Assembly: GCA_013201155.1 (NCBI GenBank)
Contig: CP053716.1
Location: forward strand, 1,736,001 to 1,800,000
From: Berryella wangjianweii
GTDB lineage: Bacteria > Actinomycetota > Coriobacteriia > Coriobacteriales > Eggerthellaceae
DNA: 64,000 nt
Reading direction: 5' to 3'
Positions 42,153 through 51,811 of the stretch are shown one piece after another; position 1 is the first letter of the stretch, and the number at the start of each line of letters is the position of its first letter. The translations under genes and the position numbers were made by a program. The notes beneath the pieces are model-generated. The model saw nothing but the letters and a program-made list of their open reading frames with translations, ran no database searches and was not told the DNA's origin.

Positions 42153-43652
42153 ATGGTCACATCGTGCTCTGAGTTGTTCGAGGGACTTGATCACACCGTG
42201 CTGGGCAGCGAATCCGAAGAGGTCAGCGGCCTGGCGTACAACAGCGCCGCCGTGCGTCCGGGAGATGCGTTCTTCTGCATCGTGGGCCTGAACGTGGACG
42301 GGCATTCGTTCGCGCAGGACGCCATCGACCACGGGGCGAAGGTGATCGTGGCCGAGCGCAAGGTGTACCTGGCCGACGCCACCGACGTCACCGAGATCAT
42401 CGTGTCGGATACGCGCAAGGCCATGGCCCACGCCGCGGCGCGCTTCTACGGCAGTCCCTCGCATGACCTGTCGCTGGTGGGCATCACCGGCACCAACGGA
42501 AAAACGACCACCACGTACCTGGTGGAGCAGATCGCCCAGGCCGCCGGCCGCCGCTCCGGCGTGATCGGCACGGTGGGCATTCGCGTGGGCGACGACACCG
42601 TGAAGGCCACCCACACCACGCCCGAGTCGCCCGACCTGCAGGCCACCTTCGCGCGCATGCGCGACGCTCAGGCCAGCGTGGTGGCCATGGAGGTCAGCTC
42701 GCATGCCCTCGACCTTCTGCGCACCTGGGGCACGCGCTTCGAGGTGACGGCGTTCTCGAACCTCACGCAGGACCACCTCGACTACCACCGCACGTTCGAG
42801 GCCTACTTCGAGGCCAAGGCCCTGCTGTTCTCGAAGGACTATCCGGCCAAGCGCGTGATCTGCATCGACGACAAGTGGGGTGCCGAGCTGCTGCGTCGCT
42901 GCAGCGCGCATGACGACAACGTCATCTCGACGGGCTTCGACCCCTCGGCGCAGATTCACCCGGTGTCGGTGGAGTACGGCCCGGCCAGCACCACGGTGGA
43001 GCTGGACGTGCGCGGCAGCCGCGTGGGCTTCACCTACCCGCTGGTGGGGAAGTTCAACGTCTCGAACGTGATGCTGGCTTTCGGCATTGGCCTTCAGCTG
43101 GGAATTCCCGCTACGAACATCGCGCGGGCCCTTGAGGAGGCCCCGCAGATCCCCGGGCGCCTTGAACGCGTGCACGCCCAGGCGGACGGTGGCGTGTCGG
43201 TGTTCGTTGACTACGCCCACACACCTGACGCCCTGGCCAAGGCCCTGGGTTCGATCAGGCAGATAACCCGCGGCCGCACCATCGTCGTGTTCGGCTGCGG
43301 CGGCGACCGCGATGCGGCGAAGCGCTCCATCATGGGCCGCGAGGCTCTGAAAGCCGACTTCGCGGTGGTCACCTCCGACAACCCTCGCACCGAGAACCCT
43401 CAGGCCATCATCGACGACATCGTATCGGGGATGGGTGACGCCGCGCAGGGCTCCTTCACCGTGGAGCCTGACCGCCGCCGCGCCATCGCGTGCGCCATCG
43501 CGCATGCCGAGCCGGGCGACGCGGTGTTGGTGGCGGGGAAGGGTCACGAGGACTATCAGCTGGTGGCGGGACAGGTGCTGTCGTTCGACGACCGCGTGGT
43601 GGCGCGCGAGGAGCTTGAGCGCGCCTTCGGCTCCCGGCCGAGCGAGGCCTAG
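42153..43652 (+). CDS. murE: UDP-MurNAc-tripeptide synthetase MurE
   Basis: A 499-residue Mur ligase that adds the third amino acid of the stem peptide. ATP motif GITGTNGKTTTT, EVSSHALDL and FVDYAHTPDAL are conserved. The specificity loop reads TSDNPRTENP: DNPR is the signature of meso-diaminopimelate-adding MurE, while lysine enzymes carry other residues. Peptidoglycan with meso-diaminopimelate is therefore predicted. AAAGGGGG precedes the ATG. Confidence 0.96.
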   Translation: MVTSCSELFEGLDHTVLGSESEEVSGLAYNSAAVRPGDAFFCIVGLNVDGHSFAQDAIDHGAKVIVAERKVYLADATDVTEIIVSDTRKAMAHAAARFYGSPSHDLSLVGITGTNGKTTTTYLVEQIAQAAGRRSGVIGTVGIRVGDDTVKATHTTPESPDLQATFARMRDAQASVVAMEVSSHALDLLRTWGTRFEVTAFSNLTQDHLDYHRTFEAYFEAKALLFSKDYPAKRVICIDDKWGAELLRRCSAHDDNVISTGFDPSAQIHPVSVEYGPASTTVELDVRGSRVGFTYPLVGKFNVSNVMLAFGIGLQLGIPATNIARALEEAPQIPGRLERVHAQADGGVSVFVDYAHTPDALAKALGSIRQITRGRTIVVFGCGGDRDAAKRSIMGREALKADFAVVTSDNPRTENPQAIIDDIVSGMGDAAQGSFTVEPDRRRAIACAIAHAEPGDAVLVAGKGHEDYQLVAGQVLSFDDRVVAREELERAFGSRPSEA

Positions 43653-43658
43653 CCCGGC

Positions 43659-45146
43659 ATGCGCTGCACCGTCGATCAGCTCATCACCGCGCTGGGCGCG
43701 CAGGCGATCGTTGCGCCCGCGGCATCCGACGCCCTGATAGAGGGCGTGTCGTGGGATTCCCGCACGCTTCCTGCGCATACCGCCTACCTGGCGCTGAAGG
43801 GCGAGCGCACGGATGGGCATCATTTCGTGGCCGACGTGCTGGACGCGGGCTGTCCCTGCGCGGTGGTCACCGACGAGCCCGACCTTGCCTCCATCGAGGC
43901 CGCTCGCCGTGCGGGCGCGGCCCTTGTGCGCGTGGACGATGCGCAGCGGGCCCTGTGGTCGCTGGCCGCGTGGTGGCGCGACCGAATAGGCGCCACGGTG
44001 GTGGCGATCACCGGCTCGGTGGGAAAGACTTCCACAAAGGAGCTGGTCAGCGCCGTTCTGTCAGCGGGTGGGCGCGTGTGCGCCACACCCGGCAACCGCA
44101 ACAACGAGCTGGGGGTGCCCGCCACGCTGCTGTCCGTGCAGCCGGAGGACCGCTTCGCGGTGGTGGAGATGGGCATGCGCGGCCTGGGTCAGATCGCCGA
44201 CCTTTGCGCCTTCGTGCGTCCCGACTGGGGCGTGGTTACCAAGGTGGGCGACAGCCACATCGAGCTTCTGGGGTCGCGCGAGGCCATCGCGCAGGCGAAG
44301 GCGGAGCTGTTCGGGGCCCTCGACCCCGCACGGGGCAGGGCCTTCCTGAACATGGCCGACGACAGCGCGCCGGTTCTCGATCGCTTCGGCGGTCTTTCCG
44401 CGCGCGCGGTGCCGGTCGTGCGCTTCGACGGCTCGGCCGAGGCGGCCGAGCGCCGTCGCGCCTGGCTTGCCGATCAGGGAGCCGCTGCGGCGCAGCTTCC
44501 CTACGTGTGGGCCGAGGACATCGTTCTTGACCCCGACGGCCGCGCGCGGTTCACGGTGCGGGCCGCGGGCTTCGCGGGCCCGTCGGCGGCCTCCTGCACG
44601 CTGTCCGTGGGCGGTCTGCACAGCGTGTCGAACGCCGTGTCGGCCGCGGCGGTGGGGCTGGCCGCCGGCATCGGCCTGGAGGCGTGCGTCGCGGCGCTTG
44701 CCGGGGTGCGCCCCCAGCGCGGCCGTCAGATGTCGCTGCGCGCGCCGGGCGGCGCGCTGGTGGTTGACGACGCCTACAACGCCGGGCCCGACTCGATGGC
44801 GTCGTCGCTGCGCTGGTTCGCCAGCCTGGCCGTTCCCGGCAGGCGGATCGCCGTGCTGGGCGACATGGGCGAGCTGGGCCCCTTTGCCCCCGAGGCGCAC
44901 GAGCGCGTGGGGGGGCTTGCCGCAGCGTCGAGCCTTGACCTGCTGGTGTGCGTGGGCCCGCTGTCGCGTCGCATCGCGGTGGGGGCGCGGGCCGCAGGAA
45001 TGCCCGATGAAGCCGTTGTATGTGCGTCTGCCTGGGACGATGCCCTGGCTGCGCTGCCTGTTCCGCTGGGCCCCGACGATGCCGTGCTGGTGAAGGCATC
45101 GCGTTTCATGGGCCTTGAACGTATCGTCGAAGGATTGGTTGGATAG
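43659..45146 (+). CDS. murF: UDP-MurNAc-tripeptide-D-Ala-D-Ala ligase MurF
   Basis: A 495-residue Mur ligase that attaches D-alanyl-D-alanine to the tripeptide precursor. Visible are VSWDSRTLPAHTAYLALKG in the N-terminal domain, ATP motif AITGSVGKTSTKEL, NRNNELGVPATLL and DDAYNAGPDSM. It starts 6 bp after murE and ends 1 bp before mraY. No D-Ala-D-Ala ligase gene is in the window. Confidence 0.95.
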   Translation: MRCTVDQLITALGAQAIVAPAASDALIEGVSWDSRTLPAHTAYLALKGERTDGHHFVADVLDAGCPCAVVTDEPDLASIEAARRAGAALVRVDDAQRALWSLAAWWRDRIGATVVAITGSVGKTSTKELVSAVLSAGGRVCATPGNRNNELGVPATLLSVQPEDRFAVVEMGMRGLGQIADLCAFVRPDWGVVTKVGDSHIELLGSREAIAQAKAELFGALDPARGRAFLNMADDSAPVLDRFGGLSARAVPVVRFDGSAEAAERRRAWLADQGAAAAQLPYVWAEDIVLDPDGRARFTVRAAGFAGPSAASCTLSVGGLHSVSNAVSAAAVGLAAGIGLEACVAALAGVRPQRGRQMSLRAPGGALVVDDAYNAGPDSMASSLRWFASLAVPGRRIAVLGDMGELGPFAPEAHERVGGLAAASSLDLLVCVGPLSRRIAVGARAAGMPDEAVVCASAWDDALAALPVPLGPDDAVLVKASRFMGLERIVEGLVG

Positions 45147-45147
45147 C

Positions 45148-46200
45148 ATGCTCTCCTCGCTGTTCTCGCGTTACCCCACGTTCCTTGTGTTCCTTGCTGT
45201 GTTCATCGGCATGGTGGCCACGCTGGTGCTGATGCCGCCGTTCATCCGCTTCCTGCAGGGCCGCAACATCGGCCAGCAGGTGCGTGACGACGGCCCCCAG
45301 ACCCACCTGGTGAAGAAGGGCACGCCCACGATGGGCGGGGTGGTGATGATCGTCGCGGTGATCATCACCATGCTGCTGGTGGGCGTTCCCAACGTGGAGA
45401 CGTACGCGCTGCTGGGCGCGATCTTGCTGACGGCTTTCCTGGGCCTGTTCGACGACGCCTCGAAGGTCATGCACGAGCGCTCGCTGGGCCTTACCCCCCG
45501 CGCGAAGCTGGTGGGGCAGTTCTCGATCGCCATACTGTTCTCGCTGCTGGCGGTGAACGTGATGGGGGTGGCCCCCACGGTCGAGATCCCGTTCGTGGCC
45601 ACGATCGACCTGGGCGTGCTCACCACGCGCCTTCCCGTGCTGGGAGGCGTCAGCATTCCGTGGCTGTACCTGGCGTACGTGAGCATCCTGCTGGTGGGCA
45701 TGTGCAACGCGGTGAACCTCACCGACGGCCTGGACGGCTTGGCCTCGGGCACGGTGATGATCGTGATGCTGGTGATGGCCGCGATCGCCTACCGCACCGA
45801 CCTGCTGGAGCCCGCCATTCTGGCCGCGGCCCTGTCGGGCGTGTGCATCGGCTTTCTGTGGCACAACTCGTTTCCCGCCGACATCTTCATGGGCGACACG
45901 GGCTCGCTGGCCCTGGGCATGGGCCTGGGATGCCTGGCCGTCACCACCAAGACCGAGTTCGTCGCCATCATCATCGGCGGCCTGTTCGTGGCCGAGGCTC
46001 TGTCGGTGATGCTGCAGGTGGCCTGGTTCAAGCGCACGCGACGCAGGATCTTCCTCATGGCCCCGCTGCATCATCATTTCGAGAAGAAGGGCTGGAGCGA
46101 GACGAAGGTGGTGATCCGCTTCTGGATCATCTCGGGCGCCTGCGCTGCCGTGGGCTTCACCCTGTACTTCGCGGCCTCGGTGCTTGCGGGTGCCCGATGA
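45148..46200 (+). CDS. mraY: Phospho-MurNAc-pentapeptide transferase MraY
   Basis: A 350-residue polytopic membrane enzyme that makes lipid I by joining the precursor to undecaprenyl phosphate. Family motifs include KKGTPTMGG, FLGLFDDASKV, NLTDGLDGLA, GDTGSLALG and MAPLHHHFEKKG. The ATG at 45148 lies directly after the murF stop codon; a TTG at 45115 inside murF would add eleven residues but is less likely. It overlaps murD by 4 bp. Confidence 0.96.
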   Translation: MLSSLFSRYPTFLVFLAVFIGMVATLVLMPPFIRFLQGRNIGQQVRDDGPQTHLVKKGTPTMGGVVMIVAVIITMLLVGVPNVETYALLGAILLTAFLGLFDDASKVMHERSLGLTPRAKLVGQFSIAILFSLLAVNVMGVAPTVEIPFVATIDLGVLTTRLPVLGGVSIPWLYLAYVSILLVGMCNAVNLTDGLDGLASGTVMIVMLVMAAIAYRTDLLEPAILAAALSGVCIGFLWHNSFPADIFMGDTGSLALGMGLGCLAVTTKTEFVAIIIGGLFVAEALSVMLQVAWFKRTRRRIFLMAPLHHHFEKKGWSETKVVIRFWIISGACAAVGFTLYFAASVLAGAR

Positions 46201-47714
46201 GCGGCCTGCTTGCGGATCGCCGTCACGCCCCTTGCCGCCTGGGGCGCGTGCTGGTGCTGGGTTTGGGCAAGTCGGGCCTGGCCGTGGCCCGCTATCTTGC
46301 GGAGCGCGCGTCGGCGCGATCGTGCGCGGTGTACGTTGCGGCGGGAGCGGCGGGCGAGGATGCGCTGGGATCCCTCGCTGAGGTGGGGATACCCTCCGAC
46401 CACGTGGCGGGGGGCGACGAGGGCCCGTGCATCCTGGCTCAACGCCACGGCATCGACCGCTTCGACCTGTGCATCGCCTCCCCGGGCATCCCCCCGCACG
46501 CGCCGCTGTTTCGTCAGGCTGCCCAGGTGAGCGCCGAGCTGATCGGCGAGGTGGAGTTCGCCTGGCGCGAGAGCCGATCCGACAGCGCATGGGTGGCGGT
46601 TACCGGCACGAACGGCAAGACCACCACCACCGCCTGCTGCGCGCACGTGCTGTCGTCGTGCGGCCTGGCCGCGCGCGCGGTGGGCAACATCGGCGAGGTG
46701 TGCCTGGATGCGGTGGCGGCCGACGATGCGCGCGTGTTCGTGGCCGAGGTCTCGTCGTACCAGCTGGCCTCGACGCGGCTGTTCACGCCGCAGGTGGTCG
46801 CGATGCTGGGAATCACTCCCGATCACCTGGCATGGCACGGCGGGTTCCAGGCGTACTGCGAGGCCAAGATGTCGGTGCTGGATCGCCTCTGCGCGGTGCC
46901 CGGCGCGGTTGCGGTGCTCGACGCCACGAACGACGTGGTGCGTCGTCGCATCAGGGCCCTTGCGGCGCAGGGTGACGACCAGCGGGGCTTCTCCTACGTG
47001 CCCGTGGGAACCGCCGAGGGCATTCGCGATGACATGCGCGCGCGCTGCGGCGCCGAGAACGCGGCCTTCGTCGCAGCCGATGACGCCCTGACCGTGGCGT
47101 TGGGAGGCGTCGTGCACGCGTACGGCACAGCCGATGGGCTGCAGGTGAAGGGCACCCACAACACGCTGAACGCGCTGGTGTGCGCAGCGGTTGCCGCGGC
47201 CTTGGGCTGCCCCGACGATGCCGTTGCCGACGCCCTGCGCGCCTTCGCCCCGCTTGAGCACCGCATCGAGCCGTGCGGGCTGGTGGGCGGCGTGGAGGTG
47301 TACAACGACTCCAAGGCCACCAACGTCGATGCGGCCCTGAAGGCGCTGGCGGCCTTTCCCGGTCGGCGCCCCGTGGTCATGCTGGGCGGCTTCGACAAGA
47401 ACACGCCCTTGGACGACCTGGTGCAAGGCGCTCACGCCCATGCGCGCGCGGTGGTTGCCTTCGGTGCGGCGGGCGAGCGCTTCGCCCGCGCCTTCGAGCG
47501 ACAGGCCGCTCAGGCGCCTGCGGATTTCCGCGTGCTGCGCGCGCGCGACCTGGCCGAGGCCCTGGACGCCGCGCTCAGGGCCGCGGTGCCCGGCGATGTG
47601 GTGCTGCTGTCGCCTGCGTGCTCGTCGTTTGACGAGTTCGCTTCGTTCGAGCATCGCGGGCGCGCGTTCAAGCAGCTGGTGGAGGCCCGCCGCGCAGGGG
47701 AAGGGCGTGGCTAG
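46197..47714 (+). CDS. murD: UDP-MurNAc-L-Ala-D-Glu ligase MurD
   Basis: A 505-residue Mur ligase that adds D-glutamate to UDP-MurNAc-L-Ala. The Rossmann-like start is LVLGLGKSGLAVARYL, the ATP motif is AVTGTNGKTTTTACC, and EVSSYQL, NDSKATNVDA and the end SPACSSFDEF are typical MurD motifs. The start overlaps the mraY stop codon as ATGA, so the two are coupled. The protein is slightly longer than usual (about 450) because of loops in the first and last domains. Confidence 0.94.
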   Translation: MSGLLADRRHAPCRLGRVLVLGLGKSGLAVARYLAERASARSCAVYVAAGAAGEDALGSLAEVGIPSDHVAGGDEGPCILAQRHGIDRFDLCIASPGIPPHAPLFRQAAQVSAELIGEVEFAWRESRSDSAWVAVTGTNGKTTTTACCAHVLSSCGLAARAVGNIGEVCLDAVAADDARVFVAEVSSYQLASTRLFTPQVVAMLGITPDHLAWHGGFQAYCEAKMSVLDRLCAVPGAVAVLDATNDVVRRRIRALAAQGDDQRGFSYVPVGTAEGIRDDMRARCGAENAAFVAADDALTVALGGVVHAYGTADGLQVKGTHNTLNALVCAAVAAALGCPDDAVADALRAFAPLEHRIEPCGLVGGVEVYNDSKATNVDAALKALAAFPGRRPVVMLGGFDKNTPLDDLVQGAHAHARAVVAFGAAGERFARAFERQAAQAPADFRVLRARDLAEALDAALRAAVPGDVVLLSPACSSFDEFASFEHRGRAFKQLVEARRAGEGRG

Positions 47715-47715
47715 C

Positions 47716-49044
47716 ATGCGGCTGTTCGAGGGAATCTCGCGCGAGGCGCCCGAGGTGGCCGGCCCGCGCATCGGGCTTCTGCTGACCACCCTGGCATTGA
47801 CTCTGATCGGATTCGTCATGGTGTACTCCGCCTCCTCGGTGGAGGCCCTCAGCGCCAGCACACCCGCCACGTCGTACTTGTACGACCAGGTGAAGTACGG
47901 CGCGATCGGCGCGATCGCCGGCTTCGTGATGTGGAAGGCGGTCCCCTTCCAGCTGTGGTGCGGCCCGCTGTTCTACGCGGTGTGGATGGGCAGCTCGTTT
48001 CTGCTGGTGCTGGTGGCGGTCATGGGCTCGTCGGCCCTGGGCGCCACGCGCTGGCTGGTGCTGGGCCCCATCAGCCTGCAGCCTTCGGAGTTCGCGAAGT
48101 TCGTGCTGGTGATCGGCGTGGCCAAGCTGCTCTGCGACATCCGCGAGGGGCAGATGGAGCCGAAGGTGGCCCTGGCCCTGTTCTTCACGGTGGTGCTGCT
48201 GCCGCTGGGCTTCCTGTACAAGACGCAGTCCGACCTGGGCACCAGCATGATCATCGTCGTGGGCGCCATCGCCACGCTGTGGCTGGGCGAGGTCAGCAAA
48301 AGGGCCGTCGGCGGCCTGCTGGGCCTGGCGGGTGCGTTCGGCATGCTTTCGATGGCGCTTACCAGCTATCGCTCCAGCCGCATGCTGTACCTGAACCCCT
48401 GGAACGACGGGGCGGACGGTCAGGGCCTGGGCTATCAGATCATCCACTCCTTCTACGCGTTCTCGCAGGGCGGGCTGTTCGGCGTGGGGCTGGGCAACTC
48501 GCGTGAGAAGTTCCTGTACCTGCCCGAGTCCGAGACCGACTTCGTGTTCTCGATCATCGGGGAGGAGCTGGGGCTGGTCGGCGCGTTGATCGTGATCGCC
48601 CTGTTCATGGCCTTGCTGCACTTCTCGCTGCAGGTGGCGCGCCAGGCCCCCGACCTGTTCGGCACCATGGTGGCGGGCGGTTTGGGCATCATGATCGTGT
48701 TCCAGGCCTTTCTGAACATGGGCTGTGCCATGGGGGTGTTTCCCACCACGGGAAAGCCGCTTCCCTTCATATCGTCGGGAGGCTCGTCGCTGATCAGCTC
48801 GCTTATGATGGTGGGCATCATCCTGTCGGTGTCGCGCGCCTCGGGAGAGGGAGCCGCCGCTCGTCGGCGCGACGACCTGCGCATCATGCGTCCGGTGGAC
48901 GAGGCACCCGCGCCGCGCGGCGCCTCGGGCGGTCGGGGGAGGGCAGCCCGTGCGGCGGCGCCGGCACCCGTGCGCGCGCGGGGGTACTCGCAGGGTCGGG
49001 CAGTTGCGCGCCCGCAGGACGCATCAAGAGCAAGGAGGCGCTAG
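47716..49044 (+). CDS. ftsW: Septal peptidoglycan polymerase FtsW
   Basis: A 442-residue SEDS glycosyltransferase with about ten membrane segments. Conserved stretches are VMVYSASSVEA, LGATRWLVLGPISLQPSEFAK, TQSDLGTSM, YQIIHSFYAFSQGG and TGKPLPFISSGGSSL. It polymerises lipid II together with FtsI at the septum. The ATG lies 1 bp after murD behind a purine-rich GGGGAAGGG; a GTG 9 bp upstream is an alternative. The last 65 residues are an Arg/Ala/Pro-rich cytoplasmic tail, probably disordered. Confidence 0.95.
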   Translation: MRLFEGISREAPEVAGPRIGLLLTTLALTLIGFVMVYSASSVEALSASTPATSYLYDQVKYGAIGAIAGFVMWKAVPFQLWCGPLFYAVWMGSSFLLVLVAVMGSSALGATRWLVLGPISLQPSEFAKFVLVIGVAKLLCDIREGQMEPKVALALFFTVVLLPLGFLYKTQSDLGTSMIIVVGAIATLWLGEVSKRAVGGLLGLAGAFGMLSMALTSYRSSRMLYLNPWNDGADGQGLGYQIIHSFYAFSQGGLFGVGLGNSREKFLYLPESETDFVFSIIGEELGLVGALIVIALFMALLHFSLQVARQAPDLFGTMVAGGLGIMIVFQAFLNMGCAMGVFPTTGKPLPFISSGGSSLISSLMMVGIILSVSRASGEGAAARRRDDLRIMRPVDEAPAPRGASGGRGRAARAAAPAPVRARGYSQGRAVARPQDASRARRR

Positions 49045-49045
49045 C

Positions 49046-50155
49046 ATGCGCGTGATCGTTTCGGGCGGGGGCACCGCCGGCCACATCAACCCCGCGCTGT
49101 CCCTGGCCGAGGAGCTGCAGGCGCGAGGGCACGAGGTGCGCTACGCCGGCACCCCCGAGGGGCTTGAGCGCCGTCTGGCCGCTCAGGCGAACCTGGACTA
49201 CGAGGCGTTTCGCGCGCGGGGCTTCGATCGTGCGCGTCCGGCATCGCTGCTGCGCGCCGTCGGCCTGGCCCTGGGCGAAACGCGGCGCGCGCGCCGCTGG
49301 CTTTCCCAGGTGCGGGCCAATGCGGTGGTGACCTTCGGCGGATACGTGTGCCTTCCCGTGGGACGGGCGGCCCTGGCCGAGCGCATCCCGTTGGTGGTGC
49401 ACGAGCAGAACTCGGTGATGGGCCTGGCCAATCGCTACCTCGCGCAGCGGGCTCAGGCGGTGTGCCTCACCTACGCCGCAGCGGGCCAGGGGCTCTCCGC
49501 CCGCGGGCCGGTGGCGGTGACGGGCAATCCCGTGCGCGCGTCGGTGCTGTCCGGCAGCCGCGCGCAGGGGCGCGAGATGCTGGGCATTCCCGACGATGCT
49601 CTGATCTTGCTGGTGACGGGCGGCAGTCTGGGCGCGCGTCATGTGAACGACGCCGTGTGCGGGCTGAAGGGGCGGCTTCTGTCGCATGAGGGACTGCACG
49701 TGGTGCATGTGACCGGGCCCAACGAGCTCGATCGTGTGCGGGAAACGCTGGCGCTGACCGACGACGAGGCGCGACGCTGGCATCTGTTCGGATACCAGGA
49801 CCACATGGGAGCGTGCATGGCTGCCGCCGACGCGGTGGTGTCGCGCGCGGGCGCCACCTCGCTGGCCGAGATTTCGGCCCGCGCGCTGCCGGCGCTGCTG
49901 GTGCCCTTCCCGCATGCCACCGCCGACCATCAGACGGCCAACGCACGCTCGTACGTCGATGCGGGCTGCGCCTTCATGGTGCCGGATGCCGAGGTGGAGG
50001 GCGAGCGCTTCGCCGAATGGCTGTTCACGCTGATCGAGAGCGACGAGGTGCGGCGGCAGCAGGCGGCCTGCGCACGGGCCCAGCAGACCAGCGGGGCCGC
50101 AGGGCGCCTGGCCGATGCGGTCGAGCGCGCGGCGGCGTCCTCGCCGCGCTCCTGA
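49046..50155 (+). CDS. murG: UDP-GlcNAc:lipid I transferase MurG
   Basis: A 369-residue GT-B glycosyltransferase that makes lipid II at the inner face of the membrane. The N-terminal glycine loop SGGGTAGHINPAL, GYVCLPV, VVHEQNSVMGLANR, TGNPVR and the donor site GATSLAEISARALPALLVP are conserved. AAGGAGG lies 7 bases before the ATG, which is 1 bp after ftsW. A gap of 228 bp with a new promoter follows, so the first dcw transcript may end here. Confidence 0.96.
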   Translation: MRVIVSGGGTAGHINPALSLAEELQARGHEVRYAGTPEGLERRLAAQANLDYEAFRARGFDRARPASLLRAVGLALGETRRARRWLSQVRANAVVTFGGYVCLPVGRAALAERIPLVVHEQNSVMGLANRYLAQRAQAVCLTYAAAGQGLSARGPVAVTGNPVRASVLSGSRAQGREMLGIPDDALILLVTGGSLGARHVNDAVCGLKGRLLSHEGLHVVHVTGPNELDRVRETLALTDDEARRWHLFGYQDHMGACMAAADAVVSRAGATSLAEISARALPALLVPFPHATADHQTANARSYVDAGCAFMVPDAEVEGERFAEWLFTLIESDEVRRQQAACARAQQTSGAAGRLADAVERAAASSPRS

Positions 50156-50323
50156 GGCCCCGCGCGCTTCCGGGGTCGGTTTGCGCGTTGCTCCCGCGGA
50201 GCGTGCGCGCCTGTCACGCGGCCGGCTCGTCACGCGTCGGCGCGCGCCCGCGCGATGCCCGCGCGCTCAGGGCGCGATTGCGGCGCCCGCGTGCGCGGTG
50301 GACTTCGGTGCGCTCTTACGGCT

Positions 50324-50329
50324 TATAAT
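50324..50329 (+). promoter_or_regulatory. Candidate -10 element of murC-murB-ftsQ
   Basis: A consensus TATAAT, 54 bp before the murC start in otherwise GC-rich sequence; the -35 is not clear. Confidence 0.55.
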
Positions 50330-50383
50330 GGGCCCTTGCCTCATCGGCGCAGGGTCGTCAGGGTTCAAGACAAGGGGCCACAC

Positions 50384-51811
50384 ATGGTTGAATCGAAGAT
50401 AGGCTCGGTCCACTTCATCGGAATCGGGGGCGTGGGGATGAGCGGCATCGCTCGCGTGGCCCATGACCAGGGCATGAGGGTGTCAGGCTCGGATATCAAA
50501 GAGAGTCGGTACACCCGTGCCCTGCGCGAGGCCGGCGTGGAGGTGTTCATCGGCCACGACGCCGCGAACCTGGGGCGGGGCGACGCCTGTCCCGACGTGG
50601 TGGTGGTCAGCACGGCCGTGCTGGACGAGAACCCCGAGCTGATGGCCGCGCGCAGCCGCGGAATCGTCGTATGGCACCGCGCTCGCATGCTGGCTCACCT
50701 GGGTGTCGGGCTTCAGACCCTTGCCGTCGCCGGAACCCATGGCAAGACCACCACGTCGTCGATGCTTGCCAGCACCCTTGACGACCTCGGGCTGGACCCC
50801 ACCTTCCTTATCGGGGGCACGGTGTGCGCCTACGGCACCAACGCCCACTCCGGCACGGGCGCCCACTACGTGGTGGAGGCGGATGAGAGCGACAAGTCGT
50901 TCACCAATCTGTTCCCCCATGCGGTGTTGGTCACCAACGTCGAGGCCGACCACCTCGACCACTACCGCGACCTGGCCGAGATCGAGGAGCGCTTCGCCGC
51001 GTTCATCGGCCTGGTTCCCGCCGATGGCGTGGTGGTGGCCTGCGGCGATGACCCGCGCCTGATGAAGGTGGCGCGCGCGTCGGCCTCGCGGGTGGTCTCC
51101 TACGGCTTCGCGCCCACGTGCGACGTGCGCATCGAGTCGTACGAGCCGCAGGGGATCACGAGCCGCTACACGCTGCGCCTGGCCGATGGCCGCGTGCTGG
51201 AAGGCTCGCTTCCGCAGAATCCCGGACGGCACAACGTGTCGAACGCGGCGGGCGTGGTGGCGCTGGTGGAGGCCCTGGGCCTTGACGCGGCGCAGGCCGT
51301 GGGGTCGCTCACGCGCTTCTGCGGGGTGAAGCGCCGTTTCGACCTGGTGGGCCAGGCCGACGGCGTGACGGTGGTGGACGATTACGCGCACCATCCCACC
51401 GAGATCGCCTCCACGGTGTCCGCCGCCGCCGAGCTGGGGTACCGCCGTGTGCACGTGCTGTTCCAGCCGCACCGGTACTCGCGCATCAGCCTGTTCGCCG
51501 ACGTGATGCGCGATGAGTTCGCCCACGCCTTCGACCGTGCCGACACGGTGACCTTCATGGACGTCTACTCCGCCGGCGAGACGCCCGTCCCCGGCGTGAA
51601 CGGCCGCGCCTTCATGAACGTGGTGCTGGAAAGCCCCGACCATCCCCCTGCCGAGTTCGTGCCGCACCGTATCGACACGGTTGCGGCCCTGCTGGCGAAG
51701 GTGGGCGAGGGCGACCTGCTCATCACCATGGGCGCAGGAGACGTGACGGCCATGGGGCCGTTGGTGGTGGAGGCCCTGCGCCAGCGCGTCGAGGAGCGTG
51801 GCGCCCGGTGA
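50384..51811 (+). CDS. murC: UDP-MurNAc-L-alanine ligase MurC
   Basis: A 475-residue Mur ligase that adds L-alanine to UDP-MurNAc, the first stem residue. HFIGIGGVGMSGIA at the start, ATP motif AGTHGKTTTSSM, EADESDKSF, DDYAHHPTEI and VLFQPHRYSR are all typical of MurC. AAGGGG lies about 8 bases before the ATG. It overlaps murB by 4 bp (GTGA) and probably starts a second dcw transcript. Confidence 0.96.
   Translation: MVESKIGSVHFIGIGGVGMSGIARVAHDQGMRVSGSDIKESRYTRALREAGVEVFIGHDAANLGRGDACPDVVVVSTAVLDENPELMAARSRGIVVWHRARMLAHLGVGLQTLAVAGTHGKTTTSSMLASTLDDLGLDPTFLIGGTVCAYGTNAHSGTGAHYVVEADESDKSFTNLFPHAVLVTNVEADHLDHYRDLAEIEERFAAFIGLVPADGVVVACGDDPRLMKVARASASRVVSYGFAPTCDVRIESYEPQGITSRYTLRLADGRVLEGSLPQNPGRHNVSNAAGVVALVEALGLDAAQAVGSLTRFCGVKRRFDLVGQADGVTVVDDYAHHPTEIASTVSAAAELGYRRVHVLFQPHRYSRISLFADVMRDEFAHAFDRADTVTFMDVYSAGETPVPGVNGRAFMNVVLESPDHPPAEFVPHRIDTVAALLAKVGEGDLLITMGAGDVTAMGPLVVEALRQRVEERGAR

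Noticed and set aside
42018..43823. A 601-codon minus-strand frame opposite murE
   Set aside because: Low-complexity His/Ala/Gly-rich product with no domains; murE is intact.
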